Shown here in pieces: positions 17,986-26,786 of a DNA stretch of 64,000 nt; the first letter of the stretch is position 1, and the number at the start of each line of letters is the position of its first letter. Made by a program: the position numbers and the translations under genes. The stretch comes from Thermococcus sp. MV5 (GTDB lineage: Archaea; Methanobacteriota_B; Thermococci; Thermococcales; Thermococcaceae). The notes under the pieces are model-generated. The model was not told the DNA's origin. It saw nothing but the letters and a program-made list of their open reading frames with translations, and did no database searches. The stretch spans positions 124,001 to 188,000 of the forward strand of contig NZ_SNUE01000006.1 in assembly GCF_012027425.1 (NCBI RefSeq), read 5' to 3'.

Positions 17986-19017
17986 TTAACTCACCCTCGG
18001 ATCAAGCATCCCTTTAATCAGCTCAATAACTAAAGATATCACGAAGAACAACGTGGCTATGATTATTGTAAGCGGAAAGAACAAATAAGGCCTGAAATTA
18101 ACTACAACTCCCACGTTCGGAACAACTTCTCTAACGAAGCTGTTCTTCAATAGTAGGCCCAAACCTTGAAGGGAAAAGAATGCGTCCAATACAAGGTAAT
18201 CTGTAAACATCTCCATAAACTTTTGACCCGTAAATGAGCTCAAGGTTATTCCAATATTTTTAAGTATGTGTTTCCAATAGATAACCTTATTGGGCATTCC
18301 TTTGGCGATTTCAGTAATTATATAAACTTCTCCAAATTCTTTTTGAGTTTCTCTAGCCACTATGACTATAAACTCCCAAACAAACACAAAAACTATTGTA
18401 GCAACTGGTAGGATCAGATGCTTCAAAATATCGAATGCTAACCCAATCCCCTCTTCTGGTGGAATACTCATTAACCCGCTTGCAGGAAGAATATTATATT
18501 TAATAGCAAAAATAAACACAAAAAGAACAGCGATCTACCAAGAGGGTATTCCATTGAAAAATCTAGCGAGACTCTCTACGAGATCTAAAAGAGAAGGTTT
18601 TGTCGCTATCTTCATTCCAATCGTAATGCTTGTAAAAATTATTAAAAGCATTGAAGACAGTAGTACGCCCAGAGTTATTAAAACAGCCCTTCCGAGGTTA
18701 ACAGTTTTTATTGGTCTTATTTCTTCCCAACTTTGCTTTAAAAGTTGAATTCCCTGAACAATCACATTCTTATTCAGACCTCTCACTTCTATTAATTTTT
18801 CGTAATAATACTGAACAACGGTTTTATTCTCTCTTGTGGCGTTTTCCCTTAGCAGCTCATAGAATGCAGGGTTTTTATATTGTAGAATAACTACAGTTTC
18901 TTCAGCTTCTTTCCGAGCCAATTTTTCATTAGCCAGTCCAGCTGTGGTTGTTATCACAAGCAATACACAGAGATAAATTGCAAATAATCTAACTGCCGTT
19001 TTGTAGGGAACTTTCAT
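17986..19017 (-). pseudogene. ABC transporter permease, DppB type, interrupted by in-frame TAG
   Basis: One continuous frame of 344 codons broken only by TAG at 18537-18535. The context is NGIPSW-stop-IAVLFVFIFA; DppB proteins normally read a Trp pair here (GxPSWW), so the stop corresponds to TGG changed to TAG. The upstream half holds the first helix, a periplasmic stretch and helix 2. The downstream half holds the remaining helices and the C terminus ending DPRVS. Start ATG 19017 follows GGAGAG. Possible explanations are a new nonsense mutation, readthrough or a base error. The partner DppC-type gene is intact. Confidence 0.82.
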
Positions 19018-19030
19018 GGTATCTCTCCGT

Positions 19031-19047
19031 ACATGTTATGAACATGT
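19031..19047. promoter_or_regulatory. Palindromic operator candidate of the dpp-like operon
   Basis: ACATGTTATGAACATGT is a perfect inverted repeat with 7-bp arms and a 3-base centre. It lies 14 bp before the start codon of the DppB-type gene and just downstream of a TATA-like TTATATTATTATA (about 19048-19060), where a bound repressor would cover the transcript start. Confidence 0.5.
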
Positions 19048-19130
19048 ATAATAATATAAAATTTTTCGAACTCAAGCTAAAATATAACATGAACAAAATA
19101 TATTTGAGACTCAATGTAATTTTTTGCATA

Positions 19131-19850
19131 CTATTTTTGAGCTACATTTCGGTCTAAACGATGGGAGTTGAAGAAATAGTCAAAAATCAAGATATTACCT
19201 CCAGCACTCTGAGCCAAGAGATTCCCATTCTCATCGAATACCCATGCACCGCCGAAGCTGTCCCAGTGGGAGTAGGAATTCACTATAAATGTCTTAACAC
19301 CCAATAGTTTAACCCTCCCACTCATGCATTTGATTTCTTCTTCTAAATTAAAATTGCCCCATGGAGAGCGATCCATTGGTACAAAGATGTAATCAGGCCT
19401 TTTGCGCTTAATCCATTTGGCTATACGCTTGTTATATAGATCGCCACAAATAATTATTGCAAGCTTTCCGAACTCCGTCTTCGCGATCCTTACGGTGTTA
19501 CCCGTGCAGAATTTCATCGGCTCCTGAAACTTGCGGTGCTTTAAAATAACTTCCCCTTCTCGATTGATGAGCAAAGCGGAGTTGTAAACACAGTGCTTGT
19601 AAGGCTCAAGGAGACCGACGATTACATAGACCGAGTTCTCCTTTGCAAGTGCGCTCACCCTCTCCACAATCTCATCATAAAACTTTGCCCCGCTAAAGTC
19701 CCACTCATTAAAGCCCGTAAGACAGTACTCGGGGAAAACCAGAATGTCAGGATCGTATTCCCAAGCTTCTTTAAATCTTTGTTTAAACTCCTCCCAGTTT
19801 GCTTCAAAGTCATTAACCTTGACCCTCATTGGAATTAGGGCAACTTTCAT
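19131..19850 (-). CDS. Carbon-nitrogen hydrolase (nitrilase superfamily)
   Basis: A 239-residue amidase-type enzyme. The Glu-Lys-Cys triad is visible: Glu41 in FPEYCLTG, Lys107 in KHRKF and Cys135 in IICGDLY. The superfamily cleaves amides or nitriles; the substrate is not predictable. Start ATG 19850 sits in ATGA overlap with the preceding membrane protein gene. GGAGGTGG is in fact the beginning of the longer frame (19865), so the start could be five codons upstream. Confidence 0.85.
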   Translation of the reverse strand: MKVALIPMRVKVNDFEANWEEFKQRFKEAWEYDPDILVFPEYCLTGFNEWDFSGAKFYDEIVERVSALAKENSVYVIVGLLEPYKHCVYNSALLINREGEVILKHRKFQEPMKFCTGNTVRIAKTEFGKLAIIICGDLYNKRIAKWIKRKRPDYIFVPMDRSPWGNFNLEEEIKCMSGRVKLLGVKTFIVNSYSHWDSFGGAWVFDENGNLLAQSAGGNILIFDYFFNSHRLDRNVAQK

Positions 19851-20548
19851 TTCATCCACCTCCACAAATACAGCAGGAGAAGCACAACAACGGAGACCAA
19901 AAACGCGATTGTTGTGGGAGTTTTCACACTTGTTGGAGCATAAATCATGAATGTAAACATCTCTAAAAGGTAAACTAAAGGGCCGAGCTTTAAAAGATCC
20001 TCCCCAACTTCACCCTTTGAAAGACGCTCATAGAGGTAGAAAAACGTCAAAGACACAATAAACCATCCCATATAGTTCGTCCATGGGATTCCAAACCAGT
20101 TTATTTTTGTCGTGGTCTCCCACACCCATGCCCTCCATGAAGTCATGATGGGATCGATTGAGAGATCTAGGATGACCATCAAGAGTGATGCAAAAGCTAT
20201 TCTGGCCCTTCTGCGCTTAAAGAAGTAGCCCGCTGTTAGATAGGACACAAACCCAAAGATTGCCCATGCAAGAGGAACAAAGAGAGCCACATCAAAAAGC
20301 AGGGGCTTCAAATTTTCATAGTAATAGCAGCCAAAGGGCGTGCACATGCGAGTACCGATTACTTCGGCTAAGAAGCCCACGAGGACAGAGATTGCGAGAA
20401 ACCTTGGGAAGCTCCTCCAGAGCCTTCGGGAGAGAATAATCATTGCAAGAAGATAAAAGAGGTTATAAATAGGCGAGCGCTTAAAAAGATTGGCGAGCAG
20501 GATTAGGGCTGAGATTGCGTAAAGATCCCGCTTTGCACTTTGCGTCAT
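19847..20548 (-). CDS. Carotenoid biosynthesis-type membrane protein (DUF422/CruF-like)
   Basis: About 233 residues with seven or so hydrophobic helices. The stretches EVIGTRMCTPFGCYYY, DLSIDPIMTSWRAWVWE and GIPWTNYMGWF match the DUF422 family, whose haloarchaeal member is bisanhydrobacterioruberin hydratase and whose bacterial member is CruF. No other carotenoid gene is visible here, so the substrate is open. The frame extends to 20644, but a TATA-like ACTTATATC at about 20571-20580 favours ATG 20548. It is coupled to the nitrilase gene by a 4-base overlap. Confidence 0.72.
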   Translation of the reverse strand: MTQSAKRDLYAISALILLANLFKRSPIYNLFYLLAMIILSRRLWRSFPRFLAISVLVGFLAEVIGTRMCTPFGCYYYENLKPLLFDVALFVPLAWAIFGFVSYLTAGYFFKRRRARIAFASLLMVILDLSIDPIMTSWRAWVWETTTKINWFGIPWTNYMGWFIVSLTFFYLYERLSKGEVGEDLLKLGPLVYLLEMFTFMIYAPTSVKTPTTIAFLVSVVVLLLLYLWRWMK

Positions 20549-20683
20549 ATCTTTAATTAAGCGGGATCGGGATATAAGTGTGGCGGTTTTGTTACCACCT
20601 CTTACTTCCCGCTGAGCTTTTTTCATTTTAGTAAAATAATTCATCCAAACCTTTTACCGTATCTGTAAGTGCCCTCGCAATTT

Positions 20684-21301
20684 TTACCTACGGGCAGTGA
20701 TTAAAAATCCCTCATGAATGTCCCCATGTGTCTTTGCCTTTCCAATGGTAATGTCTTTAACGATTTTCAGCCCATTTTCTTGTGCGAATGCCTTAACTTT
20801 CTCTCTAAGTCCCTTAATATCAAAATCACCGATTATTATTCTCCCTTCTTGTTTCAATATTTTGAGAGCTTTTTCTAAAAACGGTTCTGGCTCATAATCG
20901 TGGAGCATGTAAAGAAAGACAATACAATTAAATTTTTCTCCAAACTCAACCTCTAGGAAATCCCCATGTAAAAACTCAGCTTTCTTGGTGATTCTATTTC
21001 TCAAACGATTACAGAAGTTGATTAGTTCACAACTATTATCAATGCCCACAGCTTTTTTGACCTCATCTTTAAGTGCCATCCTGAATGTTAAAATCCCAAG
21101 ACCACAGCCAGCGTCAAGAACTTTCCCATCAACCTCTTGAACTATTAAATCCATCAGCCTCTTTCTAACTTCAAGCTCATCTCTGTGTTCCGGATATCTA
21201 ATCAAGATGCTGCTAACAAGCCAATAAAGATCTTCTTCATCTCCACCCTTCTCATAAAAAACTTTGATGGCTTCATCGTGATATAGCTGGAGAAGGCTCA
21301 T
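20684..21301 (-). CDS. Class I SAM-dependent methyltransferase
   Basis: A 205-residue Rossmann-fold methyltransferase. Motif I is LDAGCGLGI, followed by the acidic motif II residue in VGIDNS and the post-motif stretch CIVFLYMLHDYEP. The substrate is unknown. Start ATG 21301 has GAGGTGAT ideally placed; the ATG at 21316 is rejected. Four bases separate it from the upstream anchored protein gene, so the two form an operon transcribed away from a second methyltransferase (21895). Confidence 0.82.
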   Translation of the reverse strand: MSLLQLYHDEAIKVFYEKGGDEEDLYWLVSSILIRYPEHRDELEVRKRLMDLIVQEVDGKVLDAGCGLGILTFRMALKDEVKKAVGIDNSCELINFCNRLRNRITKKAEFLHGDFLEVEFGEKFNCIVFLYMLHDYEPEPFLEKALKILKQEGRIIIGDFDIKGLREKVKAFAQENGLKIVKDITIGKAKTHGDIHEGFLITARR

Positions 21302-21305
21302 CGAA

Positions 21306-21824
21306 TCACCTCTCACTTTCTGTTAACTCCTTCGAAACCTCAAGAAAATTCTCCGCCAACTCATCCGGAATATCATTTGGGCTCTGATACTGTGAAAGCT
21401 CTTTGAAAAGTTTGTCAAACTCTCTCAACGCTTCAAGATTGCTCTGCAGATTTTCTCTAAGACTTTCAGGATTATCACGAATACTAGTCAGAACATCGAA
21501 TAGATTCTTCATTGCAACATGTAGCTTTCGGAATTTTTCTTCTTCGCTGTGAGAAGCCAAGATTCCAAAAGTGTTCCTCACGACGAGCACGTGATGTTGA
21601 TACTTCTCAAGATAAAGCAAAAGAACAGCTTGTGAGACATTGTTCTGAAGTAGATATTGGAAGGTTTCTCCCGTGTGCTCAAGCTCCCACCTGCTCACTT
21701 CAAATTCGTTGTATATTTGCACTAGCATTTTTTCCTTTTCCTTCCTGCATTGCCACCAAGAGTACGTTGAAAAGATTGAAACTAAGAGTAATGCAATGAA
21801 GAGAAAAGATAAGACCTTTTTCAT
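21306..21824 (-). CDS. Membrane-anchored helical protein, unknown function
   Basis: A 172-residue protein with an N-terminal membrane anchor (MKKVLSFLFIALLLVSIFS) and a charged, helical, extracytoplasmic body with no recognisable motif. ATG 21824 follows GGTGAT; the longer frame to 21902 crosses the divergent promoter and is rejected. It sits directly upstream of a methyltransferase gene. It resembles small four-helix sensory or lipid-facing domains only in composition; no function is assigned. Confidence 0.65.
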   Translation of the reverse strand: MKKVLSFLFIALLLVSIFSTYSWWQCRKEKEKMLVQIYNEFEVSRWELEHTGETFQYLLQNNVSQAVLLLYLEKYQHHVLVVRNTFGILASHSEEEKFRKLHVAMKNLFDVLTSIRDNPESLRENLQSNLEALREFDKLFKELSQYQSPNDIPDELAENFLEVSKELTESER

Positions 21825-21894
21825 GTAATCACCAAATTTCATGTCCTCGGTAAGATTTAAAACTATTTTGCATTGTAATAAGGGAGGGTTTACT

Positions 21895-22608
21895 ATGTTC
21901 AAGAATCTCGGTTACACCTTTGAGCCAACCTACAAGGAAAAGCTCTGGATGTACGATCCAAGAAGTGAGGTTGGTAAGAAAAGAATGAAAAAGCAGAAAG
22001 AACTGCTTGAAAGGTTTCTCCCCATAAAAAGCGGTAAAGCGCTGGACATCGGCTGCGGCATGGGGATCTCGACTTTTGCTCTTGAAGAGCTGGGATTTGA
22101 AGTTATTGGAATTGACCTTCAAGAAGAGCTCGTGGAAAAGGCAAAGAAAATTGCAGAGGAACTGGGATATAAAGCAGAATTCAGGATTATGGACGCCAAA
22201 AAGCTCGATTTTCCTGATGAGAGCTTTGACTTAGTCGCACTTTTAGGGAACCCTCTCCTGCACTTGAGCATCTATGACTTTGATAAGATTGTCCAAGAAG
22301 CTTTTAGAGTGCTTAGAGCCAATGGAGTTCTATTCCTCGAATACGCGGACTGGGTTAGACTTCTGCATGACAGTTATAAGCACGTGCTCGTCGAAGACCC
22401 ATTTATTTCGTTCCACATTTCTCTCGATACAGTGAAAGGTCAAGTAGAGCGGCTTTTCGTCAACCTTGAGAAGGGCTACTTTTTCAGAGTGAGGATTAAC
22501 GTCTGGGCGCCATGGATTGTGGAGTTCATCCTTAGAAAAGCTGGGTTTGATGTGAAGACGCACTATCTGGGGACGTTTAGTGTTGTGACAGTAGGGATGA
22601 AACCATGA
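21895..22608 (+). CDS. Class I SAM-dependent methyltransferase
   Basis: A 237-residue methyltransferase. Motif I is LDIGCGMGI, the acidic residue is in VIGIDLQEE, and motif IV is SFDLVALLGNPLLH. The C-terminal part has a beta-rich cap. It resembles UbiE/COG2226-type small-molecule methyltransferases. ATG 21895 is preceded by GGGAGGGT. The stop overlaps the start of the next gene (ATGA), a propeller-like protein, so the two are translationally coupled. The C-terminal part and next gene look richer in G+C than the surroundings. Confidence 0.82.
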   Translation: MFKNLGYTFEPTYKEKLWMYDPRSEVGKKRMKKQKELLERFLPIKSGKALDIGCGMGISTFALEELGFEVIGIDLQEELVEKAKKIAEELGYKAEFRIMDAKKLDFPDESFDLVALLGNPLLHLSIYDFDKIVQEAFRVLRANGVLFLEYADWVRLLHDSYKHVLVEDPFISFHISLDTVKGQVERLFVNLEKGYFFRVRINVWAPWIVEFILRKAGFDVKTHYLGTFSVVTVGMKP

Positions 22609-23552
22609 GGATTTATTCCTTTGGAGAAGAAACTGTTCCAGCAGCTGGGATATCTACAGAAGATAGCATCTTAATCATCGGAAGCGTGAGGACTGAGAAC
22701 TACAAGATTATGCTCCTCAAATTGAACTATGGAGAGGAGCTTAAGTGGGTTAAGTTTTATGAAGGCAAAGAGGACTGGGAAGGGCATTCAATAGCTAAGG
22801 CAAACAATGGATACCTCATAGGCGGTGCTGTTGAAGGGACAGCCAGTCCAGAGGGTGGAAGGGGCTGGAAAGCCTATCTCGCAAAGGTGGACGAAAATGG
22901 AAACAAGATCTGGGAGAGAAAATACAGAATCCTTGGCAACGAGTGCGTTTACTCAATCCTGCCGGTTCAGGGCAACTTTCTGCTCGGAGGTGAAGCGTCT
23001 GACGGAGAAGGAAAGCACCTTTTCGGGATGGGGGTCGATTTTAAAGGGAACCCACTCTGGACAAAAACGCTGGGGCCATGGAAAGATGCCGTTTTCACTG
23101 GCCTCATAAAGCTAAATGAAGGGCCAGTTCTCGTCGGAAGCATTAAAGAGAATGGCTGGAAAGTTATCTCCTTTGAGTTCTGTGGAGGGGATAACATCGA
23201 ACAGAAAGTCCTTGACAGTGGGATAGCTCTTACCGTCGTCGAATTAAATGGAAGGCCCCTTCCCGCAGGTTACAGAAAAGAGGAGCTCTGGGTTTCCCTT
23301 ATCGGTGAGTGGGAGCTAACACTCGGCAAAGGAGTTGCAACCACCGTCCTGCCGGTTGAAGATGGTATCCTCGTTGGAGGGGAGCTTGAGGGGAATGCAG
23401 TGATTTTAAAGCTTGACTTTGATGGGAGAGTGCTCTGGAAGGAAGAGTTATGGGAGGACGGGTGTATTGAAGCTGTCCGCGGCGGGATAGCAGTCGGGGT
23501 TAGAGAAGAAGGAGAAGAAATAGTGATGGCTATTTACAGATTGAGAGCGTGA
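22605..23552 (+). CDS. Beta-propeller-like repeat protein
   Basis: A 315-residue protein built from repeated blades of the form GG(V/I)-xx-LxKLDxxGxxxWxxxY, for example LLKLNYGEELKWVKFY, LAKVDENGNKIWERKY and ILKLDFDGRVLWKEEL. This is the pattern of archaeal propeller proteins related to PQQ-type blades. There is no signal peptide, so it is probably cytosolic. It overlaps the methyltransferase stop by four bases and may be its binding partner; this is inference. Codon use appears more G+C-rich than the core genes around, suggesting transfer from a higher-G+C Thermococcus. Confidence 0.75.
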   Translation: MRIYSFGEETVPAAGISTEDSILIIGSVRTENYKIMLLKLNYGEELKWVKFYEGKEDWEGHSIAKANNGYLIGGAVEGTASPEGGRGWKAYLAKVDENGNKIWERKYRILGNECVYSILPVQGNFLLGGEASDGEGKHLFGMGVDFKGNPLWTKTLGPWKDAVFTGLIKLNEGPVLVGSIKENGWKVISFEFCGGDNIEQKVLDSGIALTVVELNGRPLPAGYRKEELWVSLIGEWELTLGKGVATTVLPVEDGILVGGELEGNAVILKLDFDGRVLWKEELWEDGCIEAVRGGIAVGVREEGEEIVMAIYRLRA

Positions 23553-23627
23553 GGTGGCGTTTGGTGAATTTGACGTACCACTCAAATAGTACAAAAGCAT
23601 TAAATATATCTAGTCAAATTAGTACAA

Positions 23628-23802
23628 ATGATTGATGGGTATATAAGTCTTGAAGAGGCCATTGTTGAGTTCTACAGGCATCAATTAAAGTTTTAGAGAA
23701 AACGGCTTTAAACTGGCAGGGAAGCTAAAAGACCACATCTGGAGCGATGGGCGATACATTGACGAGCTGATTTATGAGAGGTTTAGGAATGAAGGAGCAT
23801 GA
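23628..23802 (+). pseudogene. Small protein gene (57 codons) with one-base insertion
   Basis: ATG 23628 encodes MIDGYISLEEAIVEFYRHQL, then TTTT at 23691-23694 leads to a TAG. Removing one T continues KFRENGFKLAGKLKDHIWSD and ends FRNEGA at 23802, giving a coherent small acidic protein. A TATA-like TTAAATATATC lies at about 23600-23610, and two copies of AGTACAAA flank it (about 23588 and 23621). It may be an antitoxin-like or regulatory small protein, but no family is recognised. The broken state is certain in this sequence. Confidence 0.5.
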
Positions 23803-23842
23803 TGGGGCTGTGTATTATGGGATTGAAGTTTAGAAGGGGCAG

Positions 23843-24391
23843 ATGAAAATGCGAACACTGTACCTATGTCTGGTTTTTTTGGTCTCACTAGTGGTTCTCT
23901 CCTCAATGTGCATAACGCCGGAAACAGCCACCAAAATGTCATCCATGAGGAATACTGGGGAGATCATAGCATTTCTAGAGGATATTAAGGCATGCAGGGA
24001 AAATATTGCTCCATGGAGCAATACCACTTACATCAACATGACCATCCTGAATGAGACGATGCTGGAACTCAACAGCAACACTTACCGTTATTCTGTGCTA
24101 ACCGTTGGAAATGCAAGCCTCAGCGGTGCAATTGATTTTGATGGATATCAGATAGAATGGAACGTTTCTGAAAATGTCACAACAACAGGTGGACAGAGGA
24201 TAGAGTTCAAGATATACAAAAGCGGTAAGCCCGTTGATTCGTTGGTCTATTACTACATTCCCTTTGAGCTCAGTTTTTACTGTGTCTCTATTCGGGCAAG
24301 AAGTATTAAGCTTTCAAATGGAGACTTGCTCACGTTTGTCTTCATGCATGGAAAAGGGAAAGAGTTATGGCTTGTCCTGAAGGAGAGTTAG
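23843..24391 (+). CDS. Probable lipoprotein, unknown function
   Basis: A 182-residue exported protein. MKMRTLYLCL, a hydrophobic core and a Cys after LSSM look like a lipoprotein signal. The mature part is rich in Asn-Xaa-Thr/Ser sequons (NTTYINMTILNET, NVSENVTTTG), suggesting N-glycosylation on the cell surface, and is mostly beta. ATG 23843 follows GGGGCAG; ATG 23849 is an alternative. No family recognised; it stands alone between a broken small gene and a GNAT gene. Confidence 0.65.
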   Translation: MKMRTLYLCLVFLVSLVVLSSMCITPETATKMSSMRNTGEIIAFLEDIKACRENIAPWSNTTYINMTILNETMLELNSNTYRYSVLTVGNASLSGAIDFDGYQIEWNVSENVTTTGGQRIEFKIYKSGKPVDSLVYYYIPFELSFYCVSIRARSIKLSNGDLLTFVFMHGKGKELWLVLKES

Positions 24392-24466
24392 GAGACGAGG
24401 CTTTCAGGGTGTAATATACTCAACTGGTAATATCTCTTTAAGGACTAAAAATTGAGGTAGTGACAA

Positions 24467-25387
24467 ATGAAAGTTCAAGTCCTTGAGTTTGAAGAAAAGT
24501 TTGCAGAAGGTGTTGAGGAACTTTATAATACATCGGGATGGAAATTCAGCCCAAAACTTATCAATATTTGGAAGAGCCTAAGGAACTATTCAAAAGTCCT
24601 AATAGCGTTGTTTGATGATAGAGTCGTTGGAAAGGTAACTCTTGATGTAGCCTTTCCGCCTTATGCGGAAATTGTTAATTTAATAGTGCATCCCGAATAC
24701 CACAGAAAGGGAATTGGAACAAAGCTCATAGAGAAGTGCATCAAAATATCTGAAAGCAAAGGACACAACATTCAATTTTTAATGACAGAATACGATAATA
24801 TTCCCGCCCTAAACCTTTATAAAAAGTTTAACTTTTATCCAGCGATACTCTTTAAAAAGAAACAACTCTGGATTTTTAGGTTTGGAAAGGGCTGCTTTGT
24901 CGAAAACTTTCTCAAGGCTCATCCCCTCTTTGAGTTCAAAGTTTCCAGAAAGAAGATTAGCTTTCACGGTGAGAAACTCTATGAGATTTCTTTTGCTGAT
25001 ATTATGAGCAATGCGCGCTTGAAAGTTTACTTTAGAGGTCAGCCAGGGCAAGAAGGAACAATGCCGAGAATTGCAGGAATCTCTTTTATGGACGGAAAAA
25101 AGGTCTTTGATTTAGTTGCCTATGAGAATCCATTTGAACTTAGAATCTTCAATTACGGGGAGGGCGTAAGCTTAAAGATCGAGCCTTTAAGCCCAAAAGG
25201 TTTAGAAGTTTTCGTTGAGAAACAAATTTTAAAGCTCTCCAGGAACCAAAACGAAAGGGTAAAGATAAATTTTAAGAAAACTAGAGACTTTGACACTCCT
25301 CTTGATTATCTCTCATTTAAAACCGTTGTTGTTTCATTCAGAATAAATGAAAACTTTGTGATTTCAATAGGGAAAGATCGTGAATAG
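24467..25387 (+). CDS. GNAT acetyltransferase with C-terminal extra domain
   Basis: A 306-residue protein. Residues 1 to about 140 are a GNAT domain; the acetyl-CoA loop is VHPEYHRKGIGTKLIEKC and the fold ends LYKKFNFYPAI. Residues 150-306 form a beta-rich domain without known motif. ATG 24467 follows GAGGTAGTGACA. It ends back to back with the nucleotidyltransferase gene on the other strand (25387/25388). A second GNAT with similarly extended architecture lies at 25928. The acceptor substrate is unknown. Confidence 0.8.
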   Translation: MKVQVLEFEEKFAEGVEELYNTSGWKFSPKLINIWKSLRNYSKVLIALFDDRVVGKVTLDVAFPPYAEIVNLIVHPEYHRKGIGTKLIEKCIKISESKGHNIQFLMTEYDNIPALNLYKKFNFYPAILFKKKQLWIFRFGKGCFVENFLKAHPLFEFKVSRKKISFHGEKLYEISFADIMSNARLKVYFRGQPGQEGTMPRIAGISFMDGKKVFDLVAYENPFELRIFNYGEGVSLKIEPLSPKGLEVFVEKQILKLSRNQNERVKINFKKTRDFDTPLDYLSFKTVVVSFRINENFVISIGKDRE

Positions 25388-25870
25388 TCAAACGTTGTCT
25401 TTTCCTCTCTTTTCTAAAAACTTCTTCAGCATCTGGGCCTTCTTAATTCTTCCAAGCTTAAGGTAAGCTTGATACTCATACTCTAGGTCTAAAACGGGAA
25501 TTTCCATTCCTTTAATTCGCACAAAGTGTCTGTATCTCTTTATGTCTACGGGTGGCTCCCACTCATTGTTGACTTTCTTTTGAATATCTCCCATTATTTC
25601 AACTTTAATTCCGTCAATCATTAGTGCTCCAAAGTGCGAGCGGATTCTCTCGCTTTCTCTAAAATTTACAGGCGTCACTACAAACTCAGAAAAGATCCAT
25701 TCAATCTCGTAAGCTCCTTTCTTATCAGTTTGAATATCAATATCGTAAGGCTCAACGGGAACACCTTGAAGCGCAAAACCAAGACTTCCGGTAATAACCC
25801 AATTCACATCGCTATCCTTTAACCGCTCATACAGCTTACGGAGAACTTTAAGATAGGCTTGAGGAATCAT
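25388..25870 (-). CDS. Nucleotidyltransferase-fold protein (MNT-like)
   Basis: A 160-residue protein with the minimal pol-beta nucleotidyltransferase signature: GSLGFALQGVPVEPYDIDIQ supplies the GS dipeptide and the D-x-D pair, and VEIMGD may hold the third acid. Such folds occur in toxin-antitoxin partners, antibiotic nucleotidyltransferases and kanamycin-type enzymes. No HEPN partner is adjacent, so a toxin-antitoxin role is not supported. ATG 25870 follows GAGGTGTTGAG. Confidence 0.75.
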   Translation of the reverse strand: MIPQAYLKVLRKLYERLKDSDVNWVITGSLGFALQGVPVEPYDIDIQTDKKGAYEIEWIFSEFVVTPVNFRESERIRSHFGALMIDGIKVEIMGDIQKKVNNEWEPPVDIKRYRHFVRIKGMEIPVLDLEYEYQAYLKLGRIKKAQMLKKFLEKRGKDNV

Positions 25871-25927
25871 CTCAACACCTCAAAGAGTTTATAATTCCTT
25901 AAGTACATAAAAGGTTTGGGGATAATC

Positions 25928-26746
25928 ATGAAACCAATAATAAGGCTCGCTCGTAAAGAAGACAAACCCTTCATTGAGGAAATAGCCCGCTTAACCTGGG
26001 AAGGAGAAGACTACCTTGCAAGGGTTTTTGAGAATTGGCTGAAAGACGGAAATCTCTATGTTCTTGAGCTGGAAGGAAAAGTTATCGGGACGACAAAGCT
26101 TACAATCTTACCTGATAAAGTCGGCTGGCTTGAAGGCCTTAGAGTTCACCCTAATTATCAAAAACGTGGCTTTGGGAGAGTTTTACACAACTTTATACTC
26201 AAGAAAGGAAAAGAACTAGCAGAAAATGACATCATAAATGCACTAGAGTTCTCAACCTACTTTCTCAATAAAGAAAGTATAGCAATGGCAAAGAAAGATG
26301 GGTTTAGGACTGTGGAGCGGTTTTACTACATTCAAAGACCGCTTGAAGAGGGAGAAAAATCAAAACTTTCAAAAATTGACTCTTCAGATGAGCTCGATTA
26401 TAAGGGATATATCCCCTATGGCTGGAAGTTCTTGCACAGCTGTGAGGAAAGCCTTGAGTGGTTAAACAGAAAGGCGGAGATTAGGAAATACAAAGGCTAT
26501 AAATTCTTTTATGCTTTAGTACATGAAAATGAACCCGCGTTCACACCTTTCAAGCTTTTAACTGAGAGCATGAAAACGCTTTTACCCGCAATGAGCTTTG
26601 AAGCCAGAAAAATAGGCTACGACAGCATCGACATAATGCTCCCCGAAGATAGGGAGGATTTAATTGAACCCTTAAAAGAGCTTGGATTTAAGAATTGGAC
26701 AGATTTTAAGGAGCCTGATGTCTTGGTGTTTAGGAAGGAGCTTTAA
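25928..26746 (+). CDS. GNAT acetyltransferase with C-terminal extension
   Basis: A 272-residue protein with an N-terminal GNAT domain; the acetyl-CoA loop is VHPNYQKRGFGRVLHNF. A second half of unknown fold ends with ELGFKNWTDF, which looks like a degenerate repeat of GNAT strand architecture. ATG 25928 is preceded by GGGGAT; the in-frame TTG at 25916 is rejected. Substrate unknown. Together with the GNAT at 24467 it flanks a convergent nucleotidyltransferase-fold gene. Confidence 0.8.
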   Translation: MKPIIRLARKEDKPFIEEIARLTWEGEDYLARVFENWLKDGNLYVLELEGKVIGTTKLTILPDKVGWLEGLRVHPNYQKRGFGRVLHNFILKKGKELAENDIINALEFSTYFLNKESIAMAKKDGFRTVERFYYIQRPLEEGEKSKLSKIDSSDELDYKGYIPYGWKFLHSCEESLEWLNRKAEIRKYKGYKFFYALVHENEPAFTPFKLLTESMKTLLPAMSFEARKIGYDSIDIMLPEDREDLIEPLKELGFKNWTDFKEPDVLVFRKEL

Positions 26747-26786
26747 AAGTCAGGAATAATTCCTTCCGCTTCTTGGAGGGGGTAGC

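Noticed and set aside
18535..18537. TAG in DppB as a pyrrolysine codon
   Set aside because: No pyl genes are seen, Thermococcales are not known to use pyrrolysine, and the position is a conserved Trp of the family, not a methylamine methyltransferase site.
25388..25870. Toxin-antitoxin call for the nucleotidyltransferase-fold gene
   Set aside because: No HEPN-domain or other partner gene is adjacent; the flanking genes are GNATs in convergent or separate orientation.
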